Origin: Flavobacterium sp. Sd200
GTDB taxonomy: Bacteria > Bacteroidota > Bacteroidia > Flavobacteriales > Flavobacteriaceae
Direction: 5' to 3'
DNA: 64,000 bases
Assembly (NCBI RefSeq): GCF_009826935.1
Contig: NZ_WUMN01000009.1
Location: forward strand, 43,524-107,523
Shown one piece after another: positions 1 through 9,350 of this stretch (the first letter of the stretch is position 1; each line of letters opens with the position of its first letter). A model generated the notes under the pieces. The model was not told the origin of the DNA, searched no databases, and was given only the letters and a program-made list of their open reading frames with translations. The translations under genes and the position numbers were made by a program.

Positions 1-1
1 G

Positions 2-94
2 CGTTTTGTGCTGTTGCACAGCCTTATATCTTTTGTGTTTAATACTATTATTGTGGCCTTAACTGTAAACGTTATTGCCGGGATAAGCAAATAA
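2..94 (+). CDS. C-terminal end of a membrane protein (possibly DUF1345), cut by the window edge
   Basis: An open frame enters from the left edge and gives about 30 codons before TAA at 92-94. The readable tail is strongly hydrophobic, with one probable membrane helix (FVFNTIIVALTVNVIAG) and a short polar end (ISK). The pattern of a helix with an N-T near its start reminds me of the last segment of DUF1345 membrane proteins, but 30 residues are too few to be sure. After the stop, 95-236 shows no gene. Confidence 0.45.
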   Translation, partial: RFVLLHSLISFVFNTIIVALTVNVIAGISK

Positions 95-236
95 GTAAGT
101 CTAAAATTTAAAAGTCATAAAGCCGAAAGAATTGAGAAGCAGTTTTAAATTACTCCTTTATGCTATCTTGCCTTATTTTAAAACACAACATTATTCATTC
201 AGCATTATTCAGTATGCTTCAGGAACTTTTTAATTT

Positions 237-1200
237 ATGTCTTCAGAAAAAAATAGGCAGGAAAAAACTACACTGCATCCCCGAAATAAAAACCGCGAGC
301 GCTATGACCTTAAAGCATTAACAGTTGCTGTTCCTGAATTACTACAACACGTAAAACCTAATAAATATGGCGATGACTCGGTAGATTTTGCGAGCCCTCT
401 TGCGGTAAAGTTGCTCAATAAAGCCCTGCTAAGTCATTATTATAATATCAGGAATTGGGATTTTCCGGATGATAATTTAGTACCGCCCATTCCGGGCCGG
501 GCAGATTACATTCATTACATGGCCGATTTGCTCGCTGAAAGCAATTTTGGGCGCACGCCTTTGGGCAGCAGCGTTACCGCTAGACGTAGGTACGGGTGCT
601 ACATGCATTTACCCCATTTTAGGAGTTGCAGAATATGGATGGAACTTTATAGCATCAGATATTAATGCAGATTCTTTAGCATCGGCAAAGCACATCACAG
701 ATCAAAATAGTCTACTTAAGGATAAGATTGAATGCCGGCTGCAAAGCAATCCCAAGCAGTTTTTTAGTGGAATAGTTGCTGAGACAGACAGGATCGATAT
801 AACGGTATGCAATCCGCCTTTTCATGCATCGGCACAGGATGCGCAAAAAGGCACGCTTAGAAAAGTACAGAATTTATCAGGGAAGAAAGTTAAGGCTGCC
901 GAATTGAATTTCGCAGGAATAAGTAACGAACTTATTTACAATGGTGGCGAATATGCTTTTATAAACAACATGGCTGCAGAGAGCAAAAAGTTTGCTAAAA
1001 ATGTATTTTGGTTCTCTACATTAGTGTCTAAACAGTCTAACCTTAAAGGTATTTACAAAACTTTAGAGGCTGTAAAAGCTACAAAGGTTCAAACCATTAC
1101 TATGGGCACAGGTAATAAATCTACGCGCATTGTTGCCTGGACGTTTCTGGATGCCGGAGAGCAAAAACAATGGAAAAACACCCGTTGGAAAACAAAATAG
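237..1200 (+). pseudogene. rlmF: 23S rRNA (adenine(1618)-N(6))-methyltransferase RlmF, broken by one frameshift
   Basis: RlmF methylates A1618 of 23S rRNA using S-adenosylmethionine. The N-terminal part runs in frame from ATG 237 (HPRNKNRERYDLKAL, then IPGRADYIHYMADLLAE) to about 583. The homologous protein continues in another frame from about 585 with the SAM-binding motif LDVGTGATCIYP, the catalytic NPPF motif near 812 and the normal C-terminus ending at 1200. Read together, the pieces give about 320 residues, the usual family length. The break lies in the stretch GTTACCGCTAGACG. Loss of two bases from an original GCGC there would explain it. No slippery heptamer or stimulatory hairpin is visible, so programmed frameshifting is unlikely. 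It is either a real inactivating indel or an assembly error. Confidence 0.85.
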
Positions 1201-1390
1201 CATTTTGATTAAAATTAGGGGTAGGCTTGGAGCTGTTGTGTTTTTTATTAAATGTTAACGAAAATTTTATATTTTTGGCTGGCTCATCGGTTAAATAAAT
1301 AAAGAGTTATCCTGATTTTAAAGTTTGGCTGCTTTGCTGTTATGTTACAAAACAATGTGCAAATCGTTTACACTTAAAAACACCCTACCA

Positions 1391-2860
1391 ATGAAAAAAA
1401 TATTACAATTTACGGCTATACTATTTTTTGTTTTTAGTATAAATGCTGCTGCACAAACGGTTACAGCTAAAGTGATCGATGCACAAAATCAACCTGTCCC
1501 TTATGTTTCGATACAAATAGGCCCTACATATGGGGTTATGAGCAATGAGGAAGGTATATTTGTAATTACTGTTCCGGAAAAACCCGAAGACAACAAAATT
1601 ATCTTTTCGTCTATAGGTTATGAAACACTTACCATTCCGTTGGCCGACTTAAAAGCGGGCACTTATGTGCTTAAAGAGCAGGTAAATGTTTTGGATGAGG
1701 TATTTATTACCAATAAAAAATACACGCCTATTGAAATACTTACTAAAGTAAAAGAGAACGCGCCCCAAAACTATGCTTCACAAACGGCAAAGCAAACTTT
1801 TTTTCTGCGAAATAGCCATGACAACAAATTAATAGACAGCAAGTTTGAAATGATAAAATCGTCGCTCGAAAAAAAGTCGACACTAAAAGATCTTAACAAA
1901 GAGCTGGAAGAAATTGCTAAGAAGAAAAAAGGGCAACGTTCTACTGATTTCTCTGAGGCTTACGGATTTTTATATACACAAAACGGCGAATCTAAACTTG
2001 TGGTAGAAAAGGCTGTGGAATTGAAAAATAAAGAAAAAGATGTGGCGGGAGACCAAAACAGTAAGCTTATAGAAGTAATTAAAAAGCACTTAGAACCCGA
2101 TGCTACCTACAAAGTGCGCTCAGGGATCCTGCCGGTAGACGATTCGCTAAAAGTAAGCTCTCCCGCAAAAGACGTTAAAGAAGATGTCAAGACCGCATCG
2201 TTAAGGAGCAGTATTACTGCACTAAGCGAAAAACTGAACAAGTTTTACACTAACGAAGAGCTTGATTTTTTAACCGAGTTTAAGCGATACACCTATGCTC
2301 TTGAAGGATTTGCCACCTTTAATGGAGAGACCATTTATATTATAGACTTTAAACCTGCTAAAGGATCTGCGCATTATTACGGCAAGCTATATGTTAACGC
2401 CGCAGACTTTGCCCTTGTAAAGCTGGATTACAATCTTGTAGACGGAGAGTACGAGCGCAAAGTAAACCTTAAGCTTGTTTTAGGTCTAAAAATGATCCAG
2501 GACGGCACAAAGGTGTCAGCAACTTTTGCTAAGAACGAAGCCGGGCAGTATGCTGTAAACTTTGTGAAAAAGCAAATGCGCAATTATATGTACATAAACA
2601 GGTCTTTAAAATTTACTAAAAACAAAGTAAGTAAAGACGAGGAAACCCGCATGCTTAAGATTGAATTTTTAATGGAAGTAGATGTATTTGCTACTAACGA
2701 GCTGTTTATAATAGACCGCAAGCCTGCAACTGCTGCAGAGTTTGCAGGCATAACCGAAAAAGCTAATTATAACGTTAACTACATCAGTAAATTTGACCCG
2801 GCTATCTGGAAAGATTATAATGTTCTTGCCCCGGTAGAAGCTATTAAGAACTATCAATAG
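1391..2860 (+). CDS. Secreted carboxypeptidase-regulatory-like domain protein
   Basis: The protein has 489 residues. It starts with a Sec signal peptide (MKKILQFTAILFFVFSINAA, cleavage near residue 20-22). A carboxypeptidase-regulatory-like beta-sandwich domain follows at about 22-105 (VTAKVIDAQNQPVPYVSIQI, then an EEGIFVITVP segment). This is the N-terminal module typical of Bacteroidetes outer-membrane and TonB-linked proteins. The remaining 380 residues have no catalytic motif I recognise. They contain a Lys/Glu-rich middle and a beta-rich C-terminal part, as in the DUF5686-like group of exported proteins. There is no T9SS tail. The frame is open upstream to 1325, but ATG 1391 is chosen because it begins the signal peptide. 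A TATTTTTG box at 1270-1277 is a possible -7 element. Confidence 0.75.
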   Translation: MKKILQFTAILFFVFSINAAAQTVTAKVIDAQNQPVPYVSIQIGPTYGVMSNEEGIFVITVPEKPEDNKIIFSSIGYETLTIPLADLKAGTYVLKEQVNVLDEVFITNKKYTPIEILTKVKENAPQNYASQTAKQTFFLRNSHDNKLIDSKFEMIKSSLEKKSTLKDLNKELEEIAKKKKGQRSTDFSEAYGFLYTQNGESKLVVEKAVELKNKEKDVAGDQNSKLIEVIKKHLEPDATYKVRSGILPVDDSLKVSSPAKDVKEDVKTASLRSSITALSEKLNKFYTNEELDFLTEFKRYTYALEGFATFNGETIYIIDFKPAKGSAHYYGKLYVNAADFALVKLDYNLVDGEYERKVNLKLVLGLKMIQDGTKVSATFAKNEAGQYAVNFVKKQMRNYMYINRSLKFTKNKVSKDEETRMLKIEFLMEVDVFATNELFIIDRKPATAAEFAGITEKANYNVNYISKFDPAIWKDYNVLAPVEAIKNYQ

Positions 2861-2903
2861 TGCATATGTAGCTGATCTGATCTTTTATAAAAGGTCATAG
2901 AGT

Positions 2904-3851
2904 TTATTCAATTTTGTATTTTTCATTTTTACAGTCAAGGATAATTTTATGACCTTTAAAGATTTTGTTGCCTATCATTCCCTGCATGCCTGATTTTTTC
3001 ATTAATAGCTTTTGTATATGAGAGATACCCTCTATGTAGGTAACTTTTGTAAGCGGAAGGTTGAGGTTGCCAAATAATATTTGTTTGTTTGCCGATGCAG
3101 AAATAACTGTTAGGGTATTTCCCCATGAGTTTCCTTTATCGGTTGTTATTTTGCCGTTGGGGGTTCTATATGTTTCCCATTCTGATTTGTTGGTTATGAG
3201 TTCATAGCCGCTGCTACCGGAATCGTACAGCAGTTTTAATTTCCTGTTTTCAATAGTTGCAGGAATTATAATTCGGCGGTTTTTGAATTCGAAATCTGTA
3301 AAATCATCTTCTGGCATTTTCTGTATAAATGAGCAGCGTTCGTTCTTAAAATCTAGAACGGTCACCCTTTTTTCTAACAGGTCTGTACCAATTGTTCCAA
3401 TAATATTAAAATCTTTATTTAAATCGGTATGTTGCCCATAATCAAGTAAAGAAAAGCTATCTGAGCTCACACTCATGTTGCCAATATAAAAAGTTAATTG
3501 TGCCTGATTTTGTTTCAAATCAGCCTTAAGCTTATCGCTAAATTTATTAACGATGGAATACAACGATCTTTTATAAAAAAGAGTGCTTGGAGCGCCACAA
3601 TCTAATTGCATGTAGAATGTTCTGTTAATTCCTTTAATTTGAATTGGCAAATACATTGCTGAGTAAGTATCTTCATCATCTGTATTCCATTTTATAGGGA
3701 TATTTTGGGTAAATTGACTTACAGTCAAGCAATTTTCAGCGGGAGTGAATTTATTTTTTAAGTAAAAAAATCCGCCTAAAGACAAAAGAATAATTGTTAC
3801 ACAAACAATCAACAAGACCCTTTTAAGTATCATCATATGTTTTTTGTGCAA
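2904..3851 (-). CDS. Membrane-anchored retropepsin/pepsin-like aspartyl protease-like protein
   Basis: The protein has 315 residues, with one N-terminal hydrophobic segment (about 9-31) and the rest probably periplasmic. Two aspartyl-protease-like halves are visible. The first holds an Asp-Cys-Gly at residue 84 (QLDCGAPSTLFYK) and ends with IGTIGTDLLEKRVTVLDFKN. The second holds a canonical Asp-Ser-Gly at residue 210 (LLYDSGSSGYEL) and ends with MIGNKIFKGHKIILDCKN. Each half therefore has the D-x-G loop followed by the conserved G-N/T-D/K-x-L/F...D segment of retropepsin-like folds, in one chain as in pepsin. Cys instead of Ser/Thr in the first loop is unusual, so activity is uncertain. The start could also be the Met at residue 6 or 7. 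It shows no operon link to its neighbours. Confidence 0.6.
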   Translation of the reverse strand: MHKKHMMILKRVLLIVCVTIILLSLGGFFYLKNKFTPAENCLTVSQFTQNIPIKWNTDDEDTYSAMYLPIQIKGINRTFYMQLDCGAPSTLFYKRSLYSIVNKFSDKLKADLKQNQAQLTFYIGNMSVSSDSFSLLDYGQHTDLNKDFNIIGTIGTDLLEKRVTVLDFKNERCSFIQKMPEDDFTDFEFKNRRIIIPATIENRKLKLLYDSGSSGYELITNKSEWETYRTPNGKITTDKGNSWGNTLTVISASANKQILFGNLNLPLTKVTYIEGISHIQKLLMKKSGMQGMIGNKIFKGHKIILDCKNEKYKIE

Positions 3852-3921
3852 GCTTCGGCTTTTTTAACCAATGAAGCACAAAATGTAATACGACACTTTT
3901 ATGACATTTGTGTAAATAAAG

Positions 3922-4461
3922 TTATAGAATGCTGATATTTAATTGAATAAATGTTTTTTTGTGTTGGTTCAGGCTGATGCCGTTTTTAATGATAATGAAA
4001 AGTTTTATAAAGATCATTGCTACGAGCGGAACTATAAAAAGTGGAAATTTTAATGACAGACCTTTTTGAATAAACGGGCTTACGATCATTAAAACAGAAA
4101 AAAAGAATGACAGCAAAATTTGGACAACAACTATATCCTGTCCAAGCATTTTATTTTTTAAGTCTTTTGTTCTATATGTTAGGATTAAAGGAAAGATTAC
4201 ACCTCCAAAAGGAATTATGAGTCCTGATAGTGCCGCAAGATTTATTAATTTAGCCCTGTCTATTAATGTTTCTTGTGGTTTAATAATCAAATTTTCAGGT
4301 TCGGTATCTAAAGATTCTGCGAGGACTTTGAGTGTAAAGCCTTTCAATGCATTCCCGGCCTCAATTCTCTGAACAGTTCGCAAAGAAATCCCTGATTTTT
4401 CGGCAAGCTCTGTCTGAGTTATATTTTTAGCCTCCCTAAAAATCTTAACGTTATTTTCCAT
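3922..4461 (-). CDS. XRE-family helix-turn-helix regulator with C-terminal membrane domain
   Basis: The protein has 179 residues. Residues 1-60 form a Cro/C1-type DNA-binding domain (IFREAKNITQTELAEKSGIS, then LRTVQRIEAGNALKGF). The C-terminal 100 residues contain four hydrophobic segments arranged as in small DUF4870-like membrane domains fused to XRE regulators. It may be a membrane-tethered transcription factor with an unknown signal. The frame is open upstream to 4572, but ATG 4461 (MENNVKIFREA) is chosen because the conserved domain begins there. The longer version would overlap the next gene. It lies downstream of the DUF1508 gene on the same strand. Confidence 0.75.
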   Translation of the reverse strand: MENNVKIFREAKNITQTELAEKSGISLRTVQRIEAGNALKGFTLKVLAESLDTEPENLIIKPQETLIDRAKLINLAALSGLIIPFGGVIFPLILTYRTKDLKNKMLGQDIVVVQILLSFFFSVLMIVSPFIQKGLSLKFPLFIVPLVAMIFIKLFIIIKNGISLNQHKKTFIQLNISIL

Positions 4462-4516
4462 CGTCTTTATTAATACTAAGCTTGTTGTCAATATTGCAAA
4501 ATTAATAAAAGAGGTT

Positions 4517-4897
4517 TTATGCCTGCACTTCCTGTCCAAATACCTCTTCGGCAGCAGGGAATAAAAGATCATTTTCAGAGAAATCGAGCATCTCCGATCT
4601 GTCCATGTATTTATGGATCTCGGTTATGCCCTTTTTTAAGCTAAGCTCTGTAGAATATTTGCGGCTTGTAGCCAGTACCAATCCGCCTTTAGACAGCCGG
4701 AAAAAATATTTGCCGCTGGCTGTGCTGTTCTTTGTAAAAGTAAACTGTGGGAGATTGTCTTTAATACCGGCTATCATGAGCTCGCAATCTGATTTTTGCT
4801 TGCAGCTGATGCTGGTAAAAATAGTTTTGCCCTTGCGCGAGGTATAAACAAATTTGTAATCTCCGTTAAAGCGTTTGCTAATTACAAACATTCCCAT
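4517..4897 (-). CDS. DUF1508 (YegP/UPF0339) family protein, two repeats
   Basis: The protein has 126 residues. It contains two copies of the short DUF1508 module, in which a beta-hairpin is followed by a helix: residues 3-50 (FVISKRFNGDYKFVYTSRKG, then ISCKQKSDCELMIAGIK) and about 60-110 (GKYFFRLSKGGLVLATSRKY, then LSLKKGITEIHKYM). E. coli YegP has the same two-repeat layout and forms a dimer of small beta-sheets. The function is not established. The start may be Met1 or Met3. It is a stand-alone gene. Confidence 0.85.
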   Translation of the reverse strand: MGMFVISKRFNGDYKFVYTSRKGKTIFTSISCKQKSDCELMIAGIKDNLPQFTFTKNSTASGKYFFRLSKGGLVLATSRKYSTELSLKKGITEIHKYMDRSEMLDFSENDLLFPAAEEVFGQEVQA

Positions 4898-5122
4898 AGT
4901 ACGATTTAAAAATTTAAGCAGGTTAAAGGCATAGTTGCCTGTAGTTCATGATATTGGTTTTTTGCTCTCAAAATCTCAAAACTACACAAAACAGCTATAA
5001 TTTAAAGCTCTTTAACACGGCTTTGGCATACTATTTACTAACAAAATCTGCCTGTAGGTGTAAACGGTTTTTAATCAGCCTGGTTAGGAGTGATTTTTAG
5101 AATCGGTATAGAGGCGCCCGGT

Positions 5123-6202
5123 TTAGTTCGGCATTTTCACCCTGTAAATTCTGTAAGGAAGGTCTACTTTGCTTTGCTGATTGTTATATTTTGGCTGTCG
5201 GTTTAGCTGCGCGCAGCTAAAATACAAATAGCCGTCGCTGCCCACACCAAAAGAGTCGGGCCATATAATACGGCCATCAATTACAAGGGTTTTTACTTTT
5301 CCAAAGCGCGTAACATATCTAATAGCGTGCATTTGAGAGTCACCATAATAAATATTGCCTTTGGCATCACACTCAAGTCCATGGCTCATGCCAACATCGG
5401 CAATTTTTTCTACTTTAAATGTAATGTCTTCTGCACTAAGTTTAGTATTAGCCAAATGTTTGGTCCTTATGCGATACAGGCGGTCGTGGTTAATTGGTTT
5501 GTAATAAAAATAGTTGTTATCTTTAGTAAGGGCAATGCTGTTTACATTGCTCACAAAAGGCTTGTTATTTTCGTCGGTCATTTCCACCCCATCTATTTTA
5601 AGTGTATATCTGGGGGTGGCAGTTGTAGAGGCATCGTCCTGCAATACTATCCTAACCGTGTCGGTTTTAAGGTCTAAAACCACAATGGCTTTAAGGGCGG
5701 GGTCGCTAAGGTAGGCCAATTGTTTTTGGGTGTCAACACGAACATCGTTAAGTCCGCTTTTATCTAACGGGAGCCCACCAAAACGATACACCTTTTTTGC
5801 TGTATTGCTGGCAAGGTCGAATTGTATCAGTTTAAATTCTCCTGTTTGAGCACTTCCCGAATCGCCAAAAACCGATGCTCCACCGGCAGGTTTGGAGTCT
5901 AACACCCAAAGCGATCCTTTATCGTCGGCATACAAATCCTGCACGTTGTTAAAATGCTTATCGTCGGTGCCTTGTTTGTTCCATTCTTCGTTAGGATAAG
6001 CCACGCGCCTGCCGTTTTTTATCTCTGTAAGGGCAAACATAAACGGCTCGTTGTGGGGGAAAGAAACAAACAACCTGTTAGTACTGCTCTCCACAGCCAC
6101 GCCTATAGGCTGGTTTTTACCAACATCGGCAACCTCTTCCAGTTGTGGCTTTTGGGCATAAAGAGGGATGGCAATAAGAATAGATATAATGAGGTTTTTC
6201 AT
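5123..6202 (-). CDS. Secreted major royal jelly protein (MRJP)/yellow-family beta-propeller protein
   Basis: The protein has 359 residues with a short signal peptide (MKNLIISILIAIPLYAQ). The rest is a six-bladed propeller of the MRJP/yellow type. Family landmarks include QPIGVAVESSTNRLFVSFP at the start, NNVQDLYADDKGSLWVLDS, the SGLNDVRVD segment, YLSDPALKAIVVLDL, HGLECDAKGNIYYGD and IIWPDSFGVGSDGYLYFSC near the end. Bacterial members are often labelled L-dopachrome tautomerase-related, but the substrate is unknown. It is probably periplasmic. It stands alone, in the same direction as the MFS gene upstream. Confidence 0.8.
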   Translation of the reverse strand: MKNLIISILIAIPLYAQKPQLEEVADVGKNQPIGVAVESSTNRLFVSFPHNEPFMFALTEIKNGRRVAYPNEEWNKQGTDDKHFNNVQDLYADDKGSLWVLDSKPAGGASVFGDSGSAQTGEFKLIQFDLASNTAKKVYRFGGLPLDKSGLNDVRVDTQKQLAYLSDPALKAIVVLDLKTDTVRIVLQDDASTTATPRYTLKIDGVEMTDENNKPFVSNVNSIALTKDNNYFYYKPINHDRLYRIRTKHLANTKLSAEDITFKVEKIADVGMSHGLECDAKGNIYYGDSQMHAIRYVTRFGKVKTLVIDGRIIWPDSFGVGSDGYLYFSCAQLNRQPKYNNQQSKVDLPYRIYRVKMPN

Positions 6203-6274
6203 TTAGATGGCAGATATTTATTAGATTCAAAATAGACTTTAGAGGATAGATAATAGAAGTTCAGGCTTTTAATG

Positions 6275-7441
6275 TTATGATTTTATAGCTTTCGACTTTA
6301 CAACCACTATGGCTAGTGCTAAAAGGCACCATATTAGCAATTGCCAGGATACCAGTTGCCAGCCCCCGGCATTCCAGCACTGTATGCCGGCAAAGCTGCC
6401 CAGCGCACCGCCAATAAAATAAGTGGTCATGTAGGCAGTGTTTATGCGGCTGGGTGCGGTTTCATCGAGGGTATAGATTGTAGCAACATTGGTTACCTGT
6501 GTGGCCTGGACACCCACGTCGAGCAATAGCACTGATATAATAAATGCTGTAACCGATAGTGGATACACCTGTATTAAAAGTACTCCCACAAGTATTAAAG
6601 ATACCGAAAAAAGCTGAGATTTGCGTGGGTTGCCTTTATCGGCAAGCTTTCCAAAGAGTGGGGCAAGCATGGCTCCGGCTATGGCAAGCATCCCGAAGAG
6701 GCCAATAACATCGGTTTTATAATTAAAAGGCTCGCCACTAAGATGAAAGGTAAGCGTGGTCCAAAATGAGCAGAACAATCCAAACACCAACGCACCCAAA
6801 AGTGCAGTTTTGCGCAGTAGTGCAAAGCGTTGCAATTGTTTGAGCGTGCTGCCTAAAAGGCTTGCATAATTGCCTTGATATCCCGGTGTTGCATTGGGCA
6901 GGGTAAACTGTATTAATGCCATGCTTAACAGCACCATTACTGCCGATATGCCATACACATAGCGCCAGTTGAGCCAGCCTGCAATAAAGCCGCTTACTAC
7001 CCGTGCCGAGAGTATCCCTACAAGTATCCCTGTAAAAATAATGCCCACCGTGCGCCCCCGGTTTTTGCTGTCCATACTGGCGGCCATGGGCAATATTACC
7101 TGTGCGGCAACACCCAGCAAACCTGTTAGCAGGCTAAAAACACAAAGCCAAAAAAAGTTTTGCACGAACGTAGTGCCTACCAGAACCGCTACCAATGCCG
7201 CCATAAGTGCAATGATGAGTTTTTTGCGGTTTATTTTATCGCCCAGCGGTGTCAGGAAAAAGAGCCCTAACCCATAGCCTGCCTGTGCCATTACCGATAT
7301 TATGCCTGCTTTGCTGGCACTTACATTAAAGTTTTTTGCTATGTCGTTCAGTATAGGCTGGTTGTAGTATATGTTTGCCACGCAAATTCCGGCGGCAATG
7401 CTCATAACCGTAATTTGTGTTTTAGTGATAGTAGTTTCCAT
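6275..7441 (-). CDS. MFS transporter (drug/metabolite efflux type)
   Basis: The protein has 388 residues and 12 predicted membrane helices. The cytoplasmic loop between helices 2 and 3 carries the MFS signature in the form PLGDKINRKKLIIAL, and the middle loop has GKLADKGNPRKSQL. The early AAGICVANIYYNQPILNDIA segment is typical of the YnfM/AraJ-like proton-antiporter group in Bacteroidetes. It is transcribed away from the AraC-family gene at 7581, sharing a 139-bp intergenic region, so that regulator probably controls it. The substrate is unknown. Confidence 0.85.
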   Translation of the reverse strand: METTITKTQITVMSIAAGICVANIYYNQPILNDIAKNFNVSASKAGIISVMAQAGYGLGLFFLTPLGDKINRKKLIIALMAALVAVLVGTTFVQNFFWLCVFSLLTGLLGVAAQVILPMAASMDSKNRGRTVGIIFTGILVGILSARVVSGFIAGWLNWRYVYGISAVMVLLSMALIQFTLPNATPGYQGNYASLLGSTLKQLQRFALLRKTALLGALVFGLFCSFWTTLTFHLSGEPFNYKTDVIGLFGMLAIAGAMLAPLFGKLADKGNPRKSQLFSVSLILVGVLLIQVYPLSVTAFIISVLLLDVGVQATQVTNVATIYTLDETAPSRINTAYMTTYFIGGALGSFAGIQCWNAGGWQLVSWQLLIWCLLALAIVVVKSKAIKS

Positions 7442-7528
7442 GCTGCAAATTTCGGGAAAAGAAATTTATTGCTGAGGGAAAAGTGATGTATTGAAGTTGT
7501 AATGTCTAAACACCTATCGTACGGGAAA

Positions 7529-7559
7529 TTGACCCGAAAGCAATTTTTCTCTACCTTTG
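7529..7559 (+). promoter_or_regulatory. Bacteroidetes-type promoter for the AraC-family gene
   Basis: TTG at 7529-7531, a 20-base spacer and TACCTTTG at 7552-7559 fit the Flavobacterium vegetative promoter (TTG, 17-23 bases, TAnnTTTG). The start codon follows 21 bases later. Confidence 0.7.
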
Positions 7560-7580
7560 ATTTTTGCAAATACATAGCAT

Positions 7581-8510
7581 ATGGAAAGCACAACCTTAGA
7601 ACAGTTTTACAGCAAAGAATTTCATAAAGGAAATGGGGCAGGAGGCGGTTTGCTTCCGGAAGGCATAAGTAAGGATATAGGGCATTTTAATGTGTTTAAT
7701 GTGGGCGAAATGGTAGCTAAGTATCGGGAGAAGCCTGTAATGCCCTACAACCGCAGGGCGTTTTATAAAATAAGTTTTATTATAGGGCGGCACCGGGCCG
7801 AGTATGCCGATAAGACCGTAGAGATAGACAGCTATGCGTTGCTGTTTGCCTCTCCCCGCGTGCCTTACCACTGGCACCCACTGGACGAAAACCCCGATGG
7901 TTATTTCTGCATCTTTACCCCCGAGTTCTTGGTGAAAAGCAAGAGCGGCGTGGTTATAGACGAGTTACCTATCTTTTCTCCCGGAGGCTTTCCGGTTTTT
8001 ATGCTTAATGCTACACAGGCAGAAGAAGTTAAAGCCTTGTTTGTGAAAATGTATAATGAGCTAGAGGGCAACTATGCCCATAAATACGACTTGCTGCGAA
8101 ATTATCTTATGGAGCTGATACACTACGGTCAAAAGTTGCAGCCCGATACCGATTTGTACACAGCAAATACGTCGGGGGCGCGGGTGGTATCGCTGTTTAT
8201 AGAGTTGCTGGAAAGGCAGTTTCCCATTGCATCGCCAAACCACAAACCTGTGTTGAAAACGGCAGGCGATTTTGCTGCGCGCCTTTCAATACACGTAAAC
8301 CACCTTAATAAAATGCTTAAGGAACACACAGGCAAAACCACTACTCACCTTATAAAAGACCGTTTGCTGCAGGAGGCTAAAATACTGTTGCGCCAAACAA
8401 GCTGGAGCATTAGCGAAATTGCCTGGTCTTTAGGCTTTGATGAGGTGGCACACTTTAGTAACTTCTTTAAAAAGCAGGTTAAGCTCTCGCCTCAGGCATT
8501 TAGGGAATAG
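7581..8510 (+). CDS. AraC-family transcriptional regulator
   Basis: The protein has 309 residues. Residues 1-190 form a cupin-like sensing domain (YKISFIIGRHRAEYADKTVE, then FASPRVPYHWHP). The C-terminal 100 residues are the double helix-turn-helix of AraC/XylS proteins: ARLSIHVNHLNKMLKEHTGK in the first motif and SWSISEIAWSLGFDEVAHFS followed by NFFKKQVKLSPQAFR in the second. It is divergent from an MFS transporter gene (6275-7441) and is followed 98 bp later by an SDR gene. This is the usual arrangement for a regulator acting on adjacent efflux and detoxification genes. Confidence 0.9.
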   Translation: MESTTLEQFYSKEFHKGNGAGGGLLPEGISKDIGHFNVFNVGEMVAKYREKPVMPYNRRAFYKISFIIGRHRAEYADKTVEIDSYALLFASPRVPYHWHPLDENPDGYFCIFTPEFLVKSKSGVVIDELPIFSPGGFPVFMLNATQAEEVKALFVKMYNELEGNYAHKYDLLRNYLMELIHYGQKLQPDTDLYTANTSGARVVSLFIELLERQFPIASPNHKPVLKTAGDFAARLSIHVNHLNKMLKEHTGKTTTHLIKDRLLQEAKILLRQTSWSISEIAWSLGFDEVAHFSNFFKKQVKLSPQAFRE

Positions 8511-8576
8511 CATACCTGATTTGATTTTTACAAATTATAGATTGAAACGCGTAAATGACAACCATCAGTGGGGGTG

Positions 8577-8584
8577 TAAATTTG
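8577..8584 (+). promoter_or_regulatory. Probable promoter -7 box for the SDR gene
   Basis: TAAATTTG at 8577-8584 matches TAnnTTTG, 24 bases before ATG 8609. No TTG is seen at the expected upstream distance, so only the -7 element is supported. Confidence 0.45.
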
Positions 8585-8608
8585 TACCATCATAAAATTC
8601 AATTTAAA

Positions 8609-9331
8609 ATGAAATTATCAGGCAGTAAAATTTTAATAACAGGGGGCGCCAGTGGTATAGGTTTGGGGCTTACCGAAAGATTTTTGCAGCACGGAAATAC
8701 CGTAATAATTTGCGGCAGGCGAGAAAACCTGCTTAATGAAGTTGCAGCTAAGTACCCTAATGTAATAACAAAAGTTTGCGACCTTTCTGATTCACAAAGT
8801 CGTGAGGAGCTATACAATTGGGTGTTGGAAAACCATCCTGACCTTGATGCTGTTATAAACAATGCGGGTATACAAAACTGGATGGACATTGCTGATACTG
8901 ATTTTGTGGAGCGTGCCCATGCCGAAATTGTAACCAATATTGAGGCTCCTCTGCATATTACACATTTATTTTCAAAGCTCTCATCGATTAAAACACTTAT
9001 AAATGTAACGTCGGGGTTAGCGTTTGTGCCTGCCAGTAAAATAGCCGTTTACAGTGCAACCAAAGCATTTTTACATTCTTTTACCCTTAGTACACGCTAT
9101 TTGCTTAGAGATAAGGGAGTAGAGGTTATAGAGCTTATTCCTCCTGCTCTTGATACCGACCTTGGCGGTACGGGCATACACAGCAGTTTTCCGCCAGTAA
9201 GCGGTTTTATTGATAAGGTTTTTGAAGGTCTTGAAAATGGGGATGAAGAAATTACCTACCTGCACAGTACCGATATGGCCAATGGAGGCCCGGAGGTTAT
9301 TAAAGCGCGCTTTAAAGTCCTGAATCCTTAG
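8609..9331 (+). CDS. Short-chain dehydrogenase/reductase (DltE-like SDR)
   Basis: The protein has 240 residues with a classical SDR Rossmann fold. The cofactor loop TGGASGIG is at residues 11-18, the NNAG motif is in the AVINNAGIQNW segment, and the catalytic triad is in LINVTSG and the YSATKAF motif. Sequence flavour (SLELIPPALDTDL-type C-terminal region, read here as IELIPPALDTDLGG) is like DltE-type oxidoreductases, whose substrates are poorly known. The frame is open upstream to 8555, but Met 8609 starts just before the first beta strand. It may be co-regulated with the AraC/MFS pair just upstream. Confidence 0.85.
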   Translation: MKLSGSKILITGGASGIGLGLTERFLQHGNTVIICGRRENLLNEVAAKYPNVITKVCDLSDSQSREELYNWVLENHPDLDAVINNAGIQNWMDIADTDFVERAHAEIVTNIEAPLHITHLFSKLSSIKTLINVTSGLAFVPASKIAVYSATKAFLHSFTLSTRYLLRDKGVEVIELIPPALDTDLGGTGIHSSFPPVSGFIDKVFEGLENGDEEITYLHSTDMANGGPEVIKARFKVLNP

Positions 9332-9350
9332 GTAATATAATAGTCTGATG

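Noticed and set aside
237..1200. Programmed ribosomal frameshift in rlmF
   Set aside because: No slippery sequence or stem is seen at the shift and the family does not use recoding.
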